A model generated the notes under the pieces. It did not search any database and was not told where the DNA came from. It was given only the letters and a program-made list of their open reading frames with translations. This document shows positions 6,693 through 13,459 of a stretch of DNA of 13,459 nucleotides, piece by piece; the first letter of the stretch is position 1; each line of letters begins with the position of its first letter. Origin of the DNA: Clostridia bacterium. Lineage in GTDB: Bacteria; Bacillota; Clostridia; TANB77; CAG-508. The position numbers and the translations under genes were made by a program. The stretch covers positions 1 through 13,459 of the forward strand of contig CAAEVK010000018.1 of assembly GCA_900759475.1 (NCBI GenBank), in the 5' to 3' direction.

Positions 6693-7680
6693 TTATGGTA
6701 AGGTCTTACAAAAGAATATTTTTTTGTTTTTGACTAAAATTTTTATTTTTTTGTTTGGTATTAAATACTTATTTCCTATATTATGATTACAAAGTTTTAT
6801 AATATCTTCTATATGTATTTTTTCTATTTGTTTTGTTGTTCCTAATAGTTTTTGAATTGTATATAGTATTACCCTACTTTTTATGACTAATTCCATTTTA
6901 TTAAATTTATTTAAGTTTAGCACTATTTCTTGCTCACTTTTTTGTTCTAAAATTTCTTGATATGCTTGTTCTACTTGTTTTGTTATATAGTTGTCTTCTT
7001 GTAAAGCCAACTTAGATAAGCGACTTAATGCTTCAATAATATTTGGGTTAAATTCTTTCTGAATATAAGGTATCACTCTGTTTCTTATTTTGTTTCTTGT
7101 ATAAATATTTTCATCATTTGATTCATCTTTTCTTGGTTGTAAATTTTGCTCCTTACAATATTTTTCAATTTCTTCTCTTTGTATATCAATGAATGGTCGT
7201 ACAAAGTAGTCTCTTTTTCTTTCAATTCCTTTTAATCCAGAAACACTAGTCCCCCTTAAAATGTTCATTATTATAGTTTCTGCATTATCATTTTTATTGT
7301 GAGCTGTTGCAATTTTATTTGCCTGTGTTTCTTTCATTACTTCTGAAAAAAAAGTGTATCTTACTGTTCTACCCATTTCTTCTGTCCCTTTTTTTTCCAT
7401 TATTGCTTGTTTTTGCACATCTACTCTTTTAAAATAAAATGGAATTTTATGTTTTTTACAATATTGTCTTACATATTCTTCATCTAATATTGCATTTGCT
7501 CTTATCATATGATTAATATGAGCAACTACTATGTCAAAATGAAGTTGTTCTCTTAATTTTCGTAGCACATCTAACATAGCAATAGAATCTGGTCCTCCGA
7601 GAAACTCCTAATACAAGCTTATCACCAGATTCTATTAATTGATATTTTGTTACTATTTCTAGCACTTTTTGTTCTAACAT
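6693..7680 (-). pseudogene. tilS: tRNA(Ile)-lysidine synthase, frameshifted in the PP-loop
   Basis: TilS converts C34 of the CAU-anticodon tRNA-Ile to lysidine so that it reads AUA codons. The ATG at 7680 follows AAAGGAAA and starts MLEQKVLEIVTKYQLIESGD. The frame breaks after Val26-Ser27: one extra base (G on the plus strand at 7599) turns the ATP-binding SGGPDS motif into SRRTRF, and the shifted frame stops at 7534 after 48 residues. Removing that base restores SGGPDS and joins directly to a 294-residue frame (from 7577) with all later marks: AHINHMIR, TAHNKNDNAETIIMNILRGT, RPFIDIQREEIEKYC and YTRNKIRNRVIPY. The restored protein would be 328 residues, ending after the substrate-binding domain and lacking the C-terminal domain of the usual 420-470-residue Firmicute form; the 311-residue Aquifex enzyme is similarly short. 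An assembly error, true decay or a +1 recoding site are all possible. Identity is sure; functional status is not. Confidence 0.88.
7591..7607 (-). other. single-base frameshift site in tilS
   Basis: On the minus strand the codons run GTT TCT CGG AGG ACC; skipping the C after TCT gives GTT TCT GGA GGA CCA, encoding V-S-G-G-P. The extra base is G on the plus strand at 7599. It is not in a homopolymer, where sequencing indels are most common. The frame-0 codon at the break is CGG, which I could not find in frame anywhere else in the window by eye. The site also contains CGGAGG, which resembles a Shine-Dalgarno core. Confidence 0.85.
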
Positions 7681-7683
7681 TCG

Positions 7684-7691
7684 TTTCCTTT
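7684..7691 (-). promoter_or_regulatory. ribosome binding site of full-length tilS
   Basis: AAAGGAAA on the minus strand lies a few bases before the ATG at 7680. It supports initiation at the beginning of the complete gene rather than at the internal ATG at 7577, which would give a protein lacking the whole ATP-binding loop. Confidence 0.6.
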
Positions 7692-7726
7692 CTTGTTTTT
7701 TAAGTTTATTTAGGTAAAAATCTTAA

Positions 7727-9058
7727 TTACCCTCTATATTTTTCAATATTAACAAATTTTGTATAATTTCCTAGCCACAACAATTCTACTGTTCCCGTTG
7801 AACCTGCTCTATGTTTTGCAAGAATAACTTCTGCAATGTTTTTCTTTTCTGTATCTTGATTATAGTAATCATCTCTATATAAAAACATAACAATATCAGC
7901 GTCTTGCTCAATTGCTCCAGACTCTCTTAAATCTGATAGCATTGGTCTATGATCTTGTCTTTGTTCTGCCGCTCTTGATAATTGTGATAAAGCAATTACT
8001 GGTACATCTAATTCTTTTGCCAATATTTTTAAAGATCTACTAATTTCTGATATTTCTTGTTCACGGCTTGCACCTTTTTTTCCAGTTCCTTGAATTAATT
8101 GCAAATAGTCAATAACAATTAATCCTATATTTTTTTCTAACTTTAATTTCCTACATTTTGCTCTAATTTCCATAATAGAAATTCCTGGTGTATCATCAAT
8201 GTAAATTGGTGCTTCTGATAAAGGTCCTAAAGCTGTTGCTAGCTTTACCCAATCTGTTTCTTCTATTTTTCCTGTTCTTACTTTATTGCTATCTACCATT
8301 GCTTCACAACATAAAATTCTGTTTACTAACTGTTCTTTGGACATTTCCAAGTTAAAAATAACAGTTGGTGTATTTGCTTTAATAGCAGCATAAGTGGCAA
8401 TATTTAATGCAAAAGCAGATTTACCCATAGCAGGACGTGCAGCAACCAAAACAAGATCTGATTTGTGAAGTCCTGCTGTAATTTGGTCCAAATCCACAAA
8501 GCCTGTAGGAACTCCTGTAACATACCCTTTTTGATTATATAGTTTTTCTATTTCTGCAAATGTTTCAATTAAGATATCCTTAATTTGACTATAACCCTTT
8601 TGATTTTTTCTTTGCATAATGTCAAATATTTTCTTTTCTGCAATATCTATAATAGCATCCGTCTCTTCTGTTTGCCCATAACCTAAATTGATAATATCTG
8701 TTGAGGCTTTAATTAAATTCCTTAGAATAGATTTTTCTTCCACAATTTTAATATATTGATCTATATTTGTAGTAAGTGGAACTTTATCTGGAAGCATTGC
8801 TAAATATTCTAAGCCTCCAACTGTCTCAAACTTTCGATTTCCAATTAATTCATCCTTTACTGTAATAATATCAATTGGTTCTGCTTTAGAATATAAAGAT
8901 AAAATTGCTTCATAAATTGCTTTATTATCTTCTCTATAAAAATCTTCTGGTTTTAATTTTTCCACAGCAGAAATAACCGCATCTTTATCTGTTAACATGC
9001 TCCCTATTACAGCTTGTTCTGCTTCTATATCATGTGGTGGTACTTTTCCTACTTCCAT
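7727..9058 (-). CDS. dnaB: replicative DNA helicase DnaB (DnaC in Bacillus naming)
   Basis: A 443-residue hexameric helicase that unwinds DNA at the fork and binds primase through its N-terminal domain. It begins MEVGKVPPHDIEAEQAVIGSML, the typical start of the N-terminal domain (about 1-115); a linker follows and then the RecA-like domain (about 180-443). Walker A is ARPAMGKS (207-214), Walker B LIVIDYLQL (313-321), and the ALSQLSR (356-362) and KHRAGSTGT (415-423) motifs near the C-terminus are intact; no intein is present. An ATG 8 codons upstream is in frame, but GAGGAG lies 8 bases before the ATG at 9058, which also matches the family start. It lies 75 bases after rplI and 46 bases before tilS, within the gdpP-rplI-dnaB operon. 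Confidence 0.97.
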   Translation of the reverse strand: MEVGKVPPHDIEAEQAVIGSMLTDKDAVISAVEKLKPEDFYREDNKAIYEAILSLYSKAEPIDIITVKDELIGNRKFETVGGLEYLAMLPDKVPLTTNIDQYIKIVEEKSILRNLIKASTDIINLGYGQTEETDAIIDIAEKKIFDIMQRKNQKGYSQIKDILIETFAEIEKLYNQKGYVTGVPTGFVDLDQITAGLHKSDLVLVAARPAMGKSAFALNIATYAAIKANTPTVIFNLEMSKEQLVNRILCCEAMVDSNKVRTGKIEETDWVKLATALGPLSEAPIYIDDTPGISIMEIRAKCRKLKLEKNIGLIVIDYLQLIQGTGKKGASREQEISEISRSLKILAKELDVPVIALSQLSRAAEQRQDHRPMLSDLRESGAIEQDADIVMFLYRDDYYNQDTEKKNIAEVILAKHRAGSTGTVELLWLGNYTKFVNIEKYRG

Positions 9059-9133
9059 TACTTTTTCTCCTCTTATTCTCAAGTAATCATATACAGGTAA
9101 TATACATTCCTAACCATCTTTTTATTTGCTCAT

Positions 9134-9580
9134 TTATCCATTTTCTACTACAATAGATAGTTTAGCTACAATGCTTTCATATAATTTTATTTCTACTGAA
9201 AATCTTCCTAATGTTTTAATTGGTTCTTCTAAATTAATTTTCTTTTTATCTATTGATATGTTGTATTCTTTGTTTAATTTTTCAGCTATTTCTTTGGCTG
9301 TAACTCCACCAAATACTTTTCCATTTTCTCCTGCTTTTACTTTTAGAACTAATGTAATTCCTTCTAGTTTTTTGGCTATTTTTTCTGCTGTTGCTTTTTC
9401 TTCTGCCTTTTTAAAATTTTGACTATTTTTTTTAGCTTTCAATTTTGCTAAATTTTCATTATTTGCTTCTACTGCCAAGTTTTTAGGAAATAAAAAATTT
9501 CTAGCATACCCATCATTTGCATTAATAATTTCATCTTTTTTTCCTACGCCTTTTATATCTGCACTTAATATAACCTTCAT
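9134..9580 (-). CDS. rplI: 50S ribosomal protein L9
   Basis: A 148-residue two-domain protein of the large subunit, binding 23S rRNA near the base of the L1 stalk. The N-terminal domain has the family signature: MKVILSADIKGVGKKDEI, then GYARNFLFPKNLAVEA (the GxxxNxLxPxxxAxxA pattern). A Lys/Ala-rich connecting helix (about 40-75) leads to the C-terminal domain with GKVFGGVTAKEIAEKL. Length is normal. The gene starts 17 bases after the gdpP stop, with AAGGAGGG directly in front of the ATG, so translation is probably coupled to gdpP. The gdpP-rplI-dnaB order is conserved widely in Firmicutes. Confidence 0.97.
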   Translation of the reverse strand: MKVILSADIKGVGKKDEIINANDGYARNFLFPKNLAVEANNENLAKLKAKKNSQNFKKAEEKATAEKIAKKLEGITLVLKVKAGENGKVFGGVTAKEIAEKLNKEYNISIDKKKINLEEPIKTLGRFSVEIKLYESIVAKLSIVVENG

Positions 9581-9597
9581 AAAACCCTCCTTCTTTA

Positions 9598-11595
9598 TTA
9601 TCCAATTTCTGTAAAATACTCATTAATTCTAATGATTAATTCTTGTTTTGCTTCTTCTAATGTTAATCCTTCTATTTGTGCACCAGCTAAAGTAATATGT
9701 CCTCCGCCTCCTAATTTCTCTAAAATAACTTGAACATTAACATCGCCCATTGAACGACCAGAAATACATATTTTATCCCCTAAATCTCCTAGTACAAAAG
9801 AAGCTGTTATATTACTAATTGTTAATAATTCGTCTGCCGCTTTTGCACATACCAAATTAGCATCTTTAGATTTTGTTTGATAAATTGCTATTCCAATAGT
9901 ATCATTTACAATTTCTGATTTACTAATAATTTCTGAAATTGTATGGTAAGTTTCCAAATCACTTTGAAACCATTTTTTTACTTTAATAATATCTACTCCA
10001 CATTTTCTTAAATAAGCTGCTGCCTCAAAAGTTCTTACTCCAGTCTTAAAGGTAAAATTTTTGGTATCTATCATAATACCTGCATATAAGCCTTCTATTT
10101 CTATTTCTTTTAGTTCTATAGATTCATCTGCATATTGCAGTATTTCTGTCACAAGCTCTGCTGTTGAAGATGCATATACTTCGTGAAAAGTAAGAATAAC
10201 ATTTTCAATAAATTCTGTACTTTTTCTATGATGGTCAACAACGGCTATTTTTTCTGTCATATTTAATAATTCTGGTATTTCTACATAATTCTTTTTGTGT
10301 GTATCAACTACAATCAATAAAGTATCTTTCGTCATTTTTGTTATTGCTTCTTGTTTACCTATTATTACTTCTGAATATTCTTCCTTTTCTTGTAATGTTG
10401 TTAAAAAACTTTCTAACGCTTGACTTTGTGTTTCGTATGCAATGTTGACTTCTTTTCCTAAAGTTTTCGCCAAACGGTACATTCCTAAACTTGACCCCAT
10501 TGAGTCAATATCTCCATTTGTATGTCCCATAATCATTACATTTGATGATGCTGTAATTAGCTCTGTTAATGCCTGTGCAATAATTCTTGCTTTTACCTTT
10601 GTCCTTTTTTCTAACTCCTGTGTTCTACCACCAAAAAAAGTATATTTTTCATTTTCTCTAATAACTGCTTGGTCTCCTCCACGTCCTAGTGCAATATCCA
10701 TTGCAGACAATGCTGATTTATATTTTTGGTAGTTAGTATTTCCTTCATTTGATATAGCAATACTTACTGTTAACTGTTGCTTTGAAGGAATTTTTAATTC
10801 TTTTACTGTATCTAGTATACTAAATTTGCTACTTTCAATTTGACTTAAATATTCTTGATCAAAAATGTAAACAAATGTATCTCTTTCTGCCTTTACCATT
10901 AACCCACCTGTTAAACCTGCCCAGTCATAAAGTGTTTTTTCTAAAGTAGCTACTGCTTGTGGTCTTTCTTCTGCTGGAATTCTTTGCATTGTTTCTTCGT
11001 AATTATCCACCATAACAATTCCTACACAAGTTTGAGAATTATTATACTTATTTAATAGTTCTATCATTTCTGTATTATCTATAAAATACAAAGTCATCAT
11101 ATAAGTATCTTTCTTACTATTAACATATTGTCCAAGTATTTTATAAGTTCTTTTTCCAATTTTCATATGTTTTAAAATTTGTCTGCCCTTTGTCTTTTCA
11201 CTATTTTCTATTTCTTGCTTTACTTCTTTTATAATCTCGTCCAAATAATTGTTAATGTCAATTTCATAAAATTCATCTACAAATTTAGAACTTTTCCAAA
11301 TAATGTTTCCATCTGTTTCCATAATAACTAATGGAAAAGGAGAATTAATAAGTGTACTTTTAGCAGTAGAATCAACATCTACAATTAATTCATGAATATG
11401 TTTTGATATTTCTGCTTTTCTTTTTTGGTCTACAACAATAGAATACCATAAAATAATTACAAACATAATAATAGATGGTATTATTGTCTTTATATCATAT
11501 ATTGCTAATGCTATCATTAAAACAGCTATAATAACAATATATATTTTAGTTTTTGAAATAATATTTTCTATTACTTTCCTATTTCTATTTGGCAT
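9598..11595 (-). CDS. gdpP: c-di-AMP phosphodiesterase GdpP (DHH/DHHA1 family)
   Basis: A 665-residue membrane protein that hydrolyses cyclic di-AMP to pApA, lowering a second messenger that controls potassium and osmolyte balance and wall homeostasis. Order: two transmembrane helices (about 17-35 and 37-56), a PAS-like domain (about 84-175), a degenerate GGDEF domain (about 190-310, with KAERD at 235-239 in place of GGDEF), then DHH with GHTNGDIDS (357-365), VDTH (430-433), DHHRK (454-458) and IDTKNFT (509-515), and DHHA1 with GGGGH (629-633). All expected phosphodiesterase residues are present. An in-frame start at 11649 is rejected because it lies in the -35 element; the ATG at 11595 has GGGAGG 4 bases upstream, a short but usable spacing. 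It is the first gene of the operon with rplI and dnaB. Confidence 0.96.
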   Translation of the reverse strand: MPNRNRKVIENIISKTKIYIVIIAVLMIALAIYDIKTIIPSIIMFVIILWYSIVVDQKRKAEISKHIHELIVDVDSTAKSTLINSPFPLVIMETDGNIIWKSSKFVDEFYEIDINNYLDEIIKEVKQEIENSEKTKGRQILKHMKIGKRTYKILGQYVNSKKDTYMMTLYFIDNTEMIELLNKYNNSQTCVGIVMVDNYEETMQRIPAEERPQAVATLEKTLYDWAGLTGGLMVKAERDTFVYIFDQEYLSQIESSKFSILDTVKELKIPSKQQLTVSIAISNEGNTNYQKYKSALSAMDIALGRGGDQAVIRENEKYTFFGGRTQELEKRTKVKARIIAQALTELITASSNVMIMGHTNGDIDSMGSSLGMYRLAKTLGKEVNIAYETQSQALESFLTTLQEKEEYSEVIIGKQEAITKMTKDTLLIVVDTHKKNYVEIPELLNMTEKIAVVDHHRKSTEFIENVILTFHEVYASSTAELVTEILQYADESIELKEIEIEGLYAGIMIDTKNFTFKTGVRTFEAAAYLRKCGVDIIKVKKWFQSDLETYHTISEIISKSEIVNDTIGIAIYQTKSKDANLVCAKAADELLTISNITASFVLGDLGDKICISGRSMGDVNVQVILEKLGGGGHITLAGAQIEGLTLEEAKQELIIRINEYFTEIG

Positions 11596-11620
11596 AAAAC
11601 CTCCCTTTAAATACTTTATT

Positions 11621-11649
11621 ATTGTATCCCTAAACCTTAGAATTGTCAA
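11621..11649 (-). promoter_or_regulatory. sigma-A promoter of gdpP-rplI-dnaB
   Basis: On the minus strand a perfect TTGACA (11649-11644) and TACAAT (11626-11621) are 17 bases apart. The start of transcription would be near 11614, leaving a very short leader of about 20 bases before the gdpP ATG. This places the longer possible gdpP start outside the transcript. Confidence 0.88.
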
Positions 11650-11740
11650 GTATACGTTGCATCCTCTGTTATGAAATAAATCTATTCATTTCTTACAACT
11701 ACTAACATATAAAAATTTAATGAAAAAATTTTTCTCTTAT

Positions 11741-11769
11741 ACAACAAAAAAGAGCCCGCCTAAGCGGGC
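11741..11769 (-). terminator. strong GC-rich terminator after the 84-residue gene
   Basis: On the minus strand GCCCGC, a four-base TTAG loop and GCGGGC (11769-11754) are followed by TCTTTTTTGTTGT. It starts 8 bases past the stop codon. It is the only GC-rich hairpin in the window and a textbook intrinsic terminator, separating this gene from the gdpP promoter. Confidence 0.93.
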
Positions 11770-11777
11770 AGTAGCCA

Positions 11778-12032
11778 TTATTGCAATTGACCATCGCATG
11801 GAGTGCACAACATAGACATTAGTTCTTCAAGGGTTGTCGAAAAACCCGGTATAATCACAAATCCAAACTGTTTTCCCAATTGATTGAGTACCTCTATAAG
11901 TACGCTTTTTTTTACTTTCGTTAGTGACAAATATACCATTGCATTTTCGGCACCAAATTTGATTTTGAGCTCCCCATCTGTTGCTTCAAACTTTTCATAT
12001 TGATCCATCTGCTCCCTTGTCATTTTTGCCAT
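11778..12032 (-). CDS. uncharacterised 84-residue protein
   Basis: I do not recognise this protein. It starts MAKMTREQMDQYEKFEATDG, a hydrophilic, probably helical segment; residues about 20-60 alternate hydrophobic and charged (KIKFGAENAMVYLSLTKV, then VLIEVLNQLGKQFGFVIIPGF); the tail is LCTPCDGQLQ with two cysteines as CxxC. There is no signal peptide or clear membrane helix. AAAGGAG lies about 11 bases before the ATG. It is a single-gene unit with a near-consensus extended -10 promoter and a strong terminator, suggesting high expression. I counted 97 G+C in 255 bases (38%), above the neighbouring genes, so recent transfer or selection on codon use is possible. It is small and acidic at the start; a regulator, a metal or redox protein, or a peptide precursor cannot be told apart from sequence alone. 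Confidence 0.75.
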   Translation of the reverse strand: MAKMTREQMDQYEKFEATDGELKIKFGAENAMVYLSLTKVKKSVLIEVLNQLGKQFGFVIIPGFSTTLEELMSMLCTPCDGQLQ

Positions 12033-12078
12033 GTTGTCTTACACTCCTTTAATATTTTTTCACCGTAGTGATAACTTT

Positions 12079-12107
12079 ATTATAGCATATATTCACATAA
12101 TGTGCAA
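12079..12107 (-). promoter_or_regulatory. extended -10 promoter of the 84-residue gene
   Basis: On the minus strand TTGCAC (12107-12102), 17 bases, then a perfect TATAAT (12084-12079) preceded by TGC, close to the TGn extended -10 element. The expected leader is about 40 bases. Together with the GC-rich terminator this defines a one-gene transcript. Confidence 0.85.
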
Positions 12108-12115
12108 TTTTAATT

Positions 12116-12159
12116 AAAAGACCATTTTGATTATATTTAAACTATCAAAATGGTCTTTT
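12116..12159 (-). terminator. terminator after the wall hydrolase gene
   Basis: Perfect 15-base arms AAAAGACCATTTTGA (12116-12130) and TCAAAATGGTCTTTT (12145-12159) enclose a 14-base AT-rich loop. It follows the stop codon of the wall hydrolase gene by about 20 bases; on the minus strand the hairpin ends in CTTTTAATT. The plus strand has a stronger T-run (TCTTTTTGTTTTG), so it may be bidirectional. Confidence 0.75.
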
Positions 12160-12177
12160 TGTTTTGTAAATTTTGAA

Positions 12178-13459
12178 TTAATTATAGAAATCCGGTAATT
12201 TGTATAAATGTTGATATCTAAATCGACCCCCTACATTATACCTAGTTATTTTGGTGTCAGAACTTGGATCAACTGCATGGGCAACTTCTATATAGCCTTC
12301 TTCACGATTAACTGTCATAACAATTGACCAGTGTCCATTTTCAGTAGCTGTTCTACTTTTTCTTAAGATGTCTCCTGGTTCTATTCCTGCATTCAAAACT
12401 TGTTGTACCGTAAAATCATGATCTCCATTATCTAAATACTCTTCTGAATGTTGTAGCTGACTTGCATTTGGATAAATTGATTTAGCTCCTGCATTCCATA
12501 ATGACCAAAGAACAAAATTCTGACATTCTATTCCTCTTGTATTAGACCAGCTAGGATCCCATCCAATTCCATAGTAATCATCGTGTGCTAATGGTTTTCC
12601 CCATTGATATTGTACTCTATAAAATGGATTATATATTAACCAGTATGCAGCTGCCATTACTTTTACTCTCTTAGGATTAATATCTCCTTTAGCTTTCGCA
12701 ATTTTATAAGCTGTATTAATGTAATTCTCTAAATGCTGATTAATTTCTGCTAGTTCCGCATCACTCATTTGCCCATTTGGGATTCTTGTTGTTCCTTGCA
12801 ATTCTTCAAGAGTTAATTTTATTGAAACGTTGTTACCTACACTTGCTAATTTGAATATAGATACTGGCTTTCCATTTGTACCTTTTAAACTTCCTCCTGT
12901 ATAACTGTATACACCTATCTCGCCCATTTGTTGGTCATTTGTTATATAAGTATAATCTATATAGTCTGTAGTTCCTCTTGCTTCAGTATTTGTCATGGTT
13001 CCTGTTCCTATTTCATTCCCTACTGTCACCTTTAGTTGTGGTGCCTCTCCAACTACATTACCTGTAAATGAAACTCTTATTATTATTTTCTGCCCTGGTT
13101 CGTATTCTCCACTTGTTGGACTGATTATTCTTATTTCTTTTACCTTTTTTGTTGTTTCATCTATTTCTTTAATGACTATTTCTTTTTCTCCTATATTTCC
13201 TACCGTGTCTTTTACTCTTACTACATACGTTCCGTTTGTTGGTATTTCTTGATATTTTGTTTGAAAATTCTTTGTTGCTTCGATTTTTTTCCAATTTATT
13301 TTTTCTGTTCCTTTTGCTTCTACACTCCATGCTACTATCCCTACATCATCTGTTGCTTCTATGGTTAATGTTATTACTTGGTTTGTTCCTTCTGTACTGG
13401 TTAATTTTGTTATTTCTGGTTTGGCATCAATTGCATAGTTTATTCCTTTCTCTCTTAAC
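12178..13459 (-). CDS. Ig-like surface protein with C-terminal NlpC/P60-like cysteine hydrolase domain (5' end missing)
   Basis: The open frame runs without a stop to the window edge, giving the last 426 residues; the GTG at 13029 is internal. Two beta-rich modules come first: visible residues about 10-95 (containing GTYVVRVKDTVGNIGEKEI, typical of bacterial Ig-like repeats) and about 100-215 (SPTSGEYEPGQKIIIRVSF, then TGNVVGEAPQLKV). The final 200 residues resemble a papain-fold amidase or peptidase: GIECQNFVLWSLWNAGA with candidate nucleophile Cys312, EPGDIL, then NGHWSIVMTV with candidate base His376, followed by AHAVDP. This is the order of Cys, PGD and His in NlpC/P60-type wall hydrolases. 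It is probably secreted or wall-bound, but the signal peptide would be outside the window. Family assignment within the papain-like amidases is uncertain; substrate is unknown. Confidence 0.8.
   Translation of the reverse strand, partial: LREKGINYAIDAKPEITKLTSTEGTNQVITLTIEATDDVGIVAWSVEAKGTEKINWKKIEATKNFQTKYQEIPTNGTYVVRVKDTVGNIGEKEIVIKEIDETTKKVKEIRIISPTSGEYEPGQKIIIRVSFTGNVVGEAPQLKVTVGNEIGTGTMTNTEARGTTDYIDYTYITNDQQMGEIGVYSYTGGSLKGTNGKPVSIFKLASVGNNVSIKLTLEELQGTTRIPNGQMSDAELAEINQHLENYINTAYKIAKAKGDINPKRVKVMAAAYWLIYNPFYRVQYQWGKPLAHDDYYGIGWDPSWSNTRGIECQNFVLWSLWNAGAKSIYPNASQLQHSEEYLDNGDHDFTVQQVLNAGIEPGDILRKSRTATENGHWSIVMTVNREEGYIEVAHAVDPSSDTKITRYNVGGRFRYQHLYKLPDFYN

Noticed and set aside
6644..6703. 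Short inverted repeats after tilS (CCTTAC/GTAAGG and GACAT/ATGTC)
   Set aside because: Stems of only 5-6 bp with long or AT-rich loops and no U-tract; not convincing as terminators.
11596..11649. Longer GdpP start at 11649
   Set aside because: The codon lies within the -35 element of a near-consensus promoter; the start at 11595 has its own ribosome binding site.
13027..13029. GTG at 13029 as the start of the wall hydrolase
   Set aside because: The frame stays open for 143 more codons to the window edge and encodes a continuous Ig-like domain, with the GTG in the middle of a beta strand-like segment.
1..13459. CRISPR array, tRNA, rRNA, transposase, toxin-antitoxin or defence genes
   Set aside because: No regularly spaced repeats, no tRNA-like arms with CCA end, and all clear genes are housekeeping or surface functions; nothing supports such a system.

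Overview
The window is a compact, AT-rich stretch (roughly 30% GC by eye) in which every supported gene lies on the minus strand. Low GC, GGAGG-type ribosome binding sites, sigma-A-type promoters with 17-18 bp spacers, a c-di-AMP phosphodiesterase linked to rplI and dnaB, and a class III anaerobic ribonucleotide reductase together suggest an anaerobic low-GC Firmicute, probably an uncultured Clostridia-like lineage. The strict strand bias fits a leading-strand block. I cannot name a species.

Layout in the direction of transcription (high to low coordinates). First is the 3' part of a surface protein with Ig-like modules and a C-terminal NlpC/P60-like Cys/His hydrolase domain (12178-13459, start outside the window). 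Next is an unrecognised 84-residue protein with its own strong promoter and a GC-rich terminator (11778-12032). Then come gdpP, rplI and dnaB (9058-11595, 9134-9580 and 7727-9058 region), the classic Firmicute cluster, driven by a consensus promoter in front of gdpP. tilS follows 46 bases after dnaB, but one extra base breaks its reading frame exactly inside the catalytic PP-loop. ftsH (4685-6499) has its own promoter and a TTG start. nrdD and nrdG (1502-4352) follow a near-consensus promoter and a leader of about 120 bases, and end in a perfect 36-base palindrome. prs (465-1397) and rpsU (103-273) close the window; rpsU has its own consensus promoter and a terminator. A short hairpin at 31-55 resembles dispersed REP-like elements.

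Functionally these are mostly housekeeping genes: c-di-AMP turnover, ribosome (L9, S21), replicative helicase, tRNA-Ile modification, membrane protein quality control, oxygen-independent dNTP synthesis and PRPP synthesis. I see no mobile element gene, CRISPR array, tRNA, rRNA, toxin-antitoxin pair or defence system.

The items most worth checking are the tilS frameshift at what appears to be the only in-frame CGG codon in the window, the monocistronic 84-residue protein ending in a CxxC-containing tail, the modular wall hydrolase, the His-for-Pro change in the FtsH Walker A loop, and the divergent PRPP synthetase. I did not find a convincing new multi-gene system.
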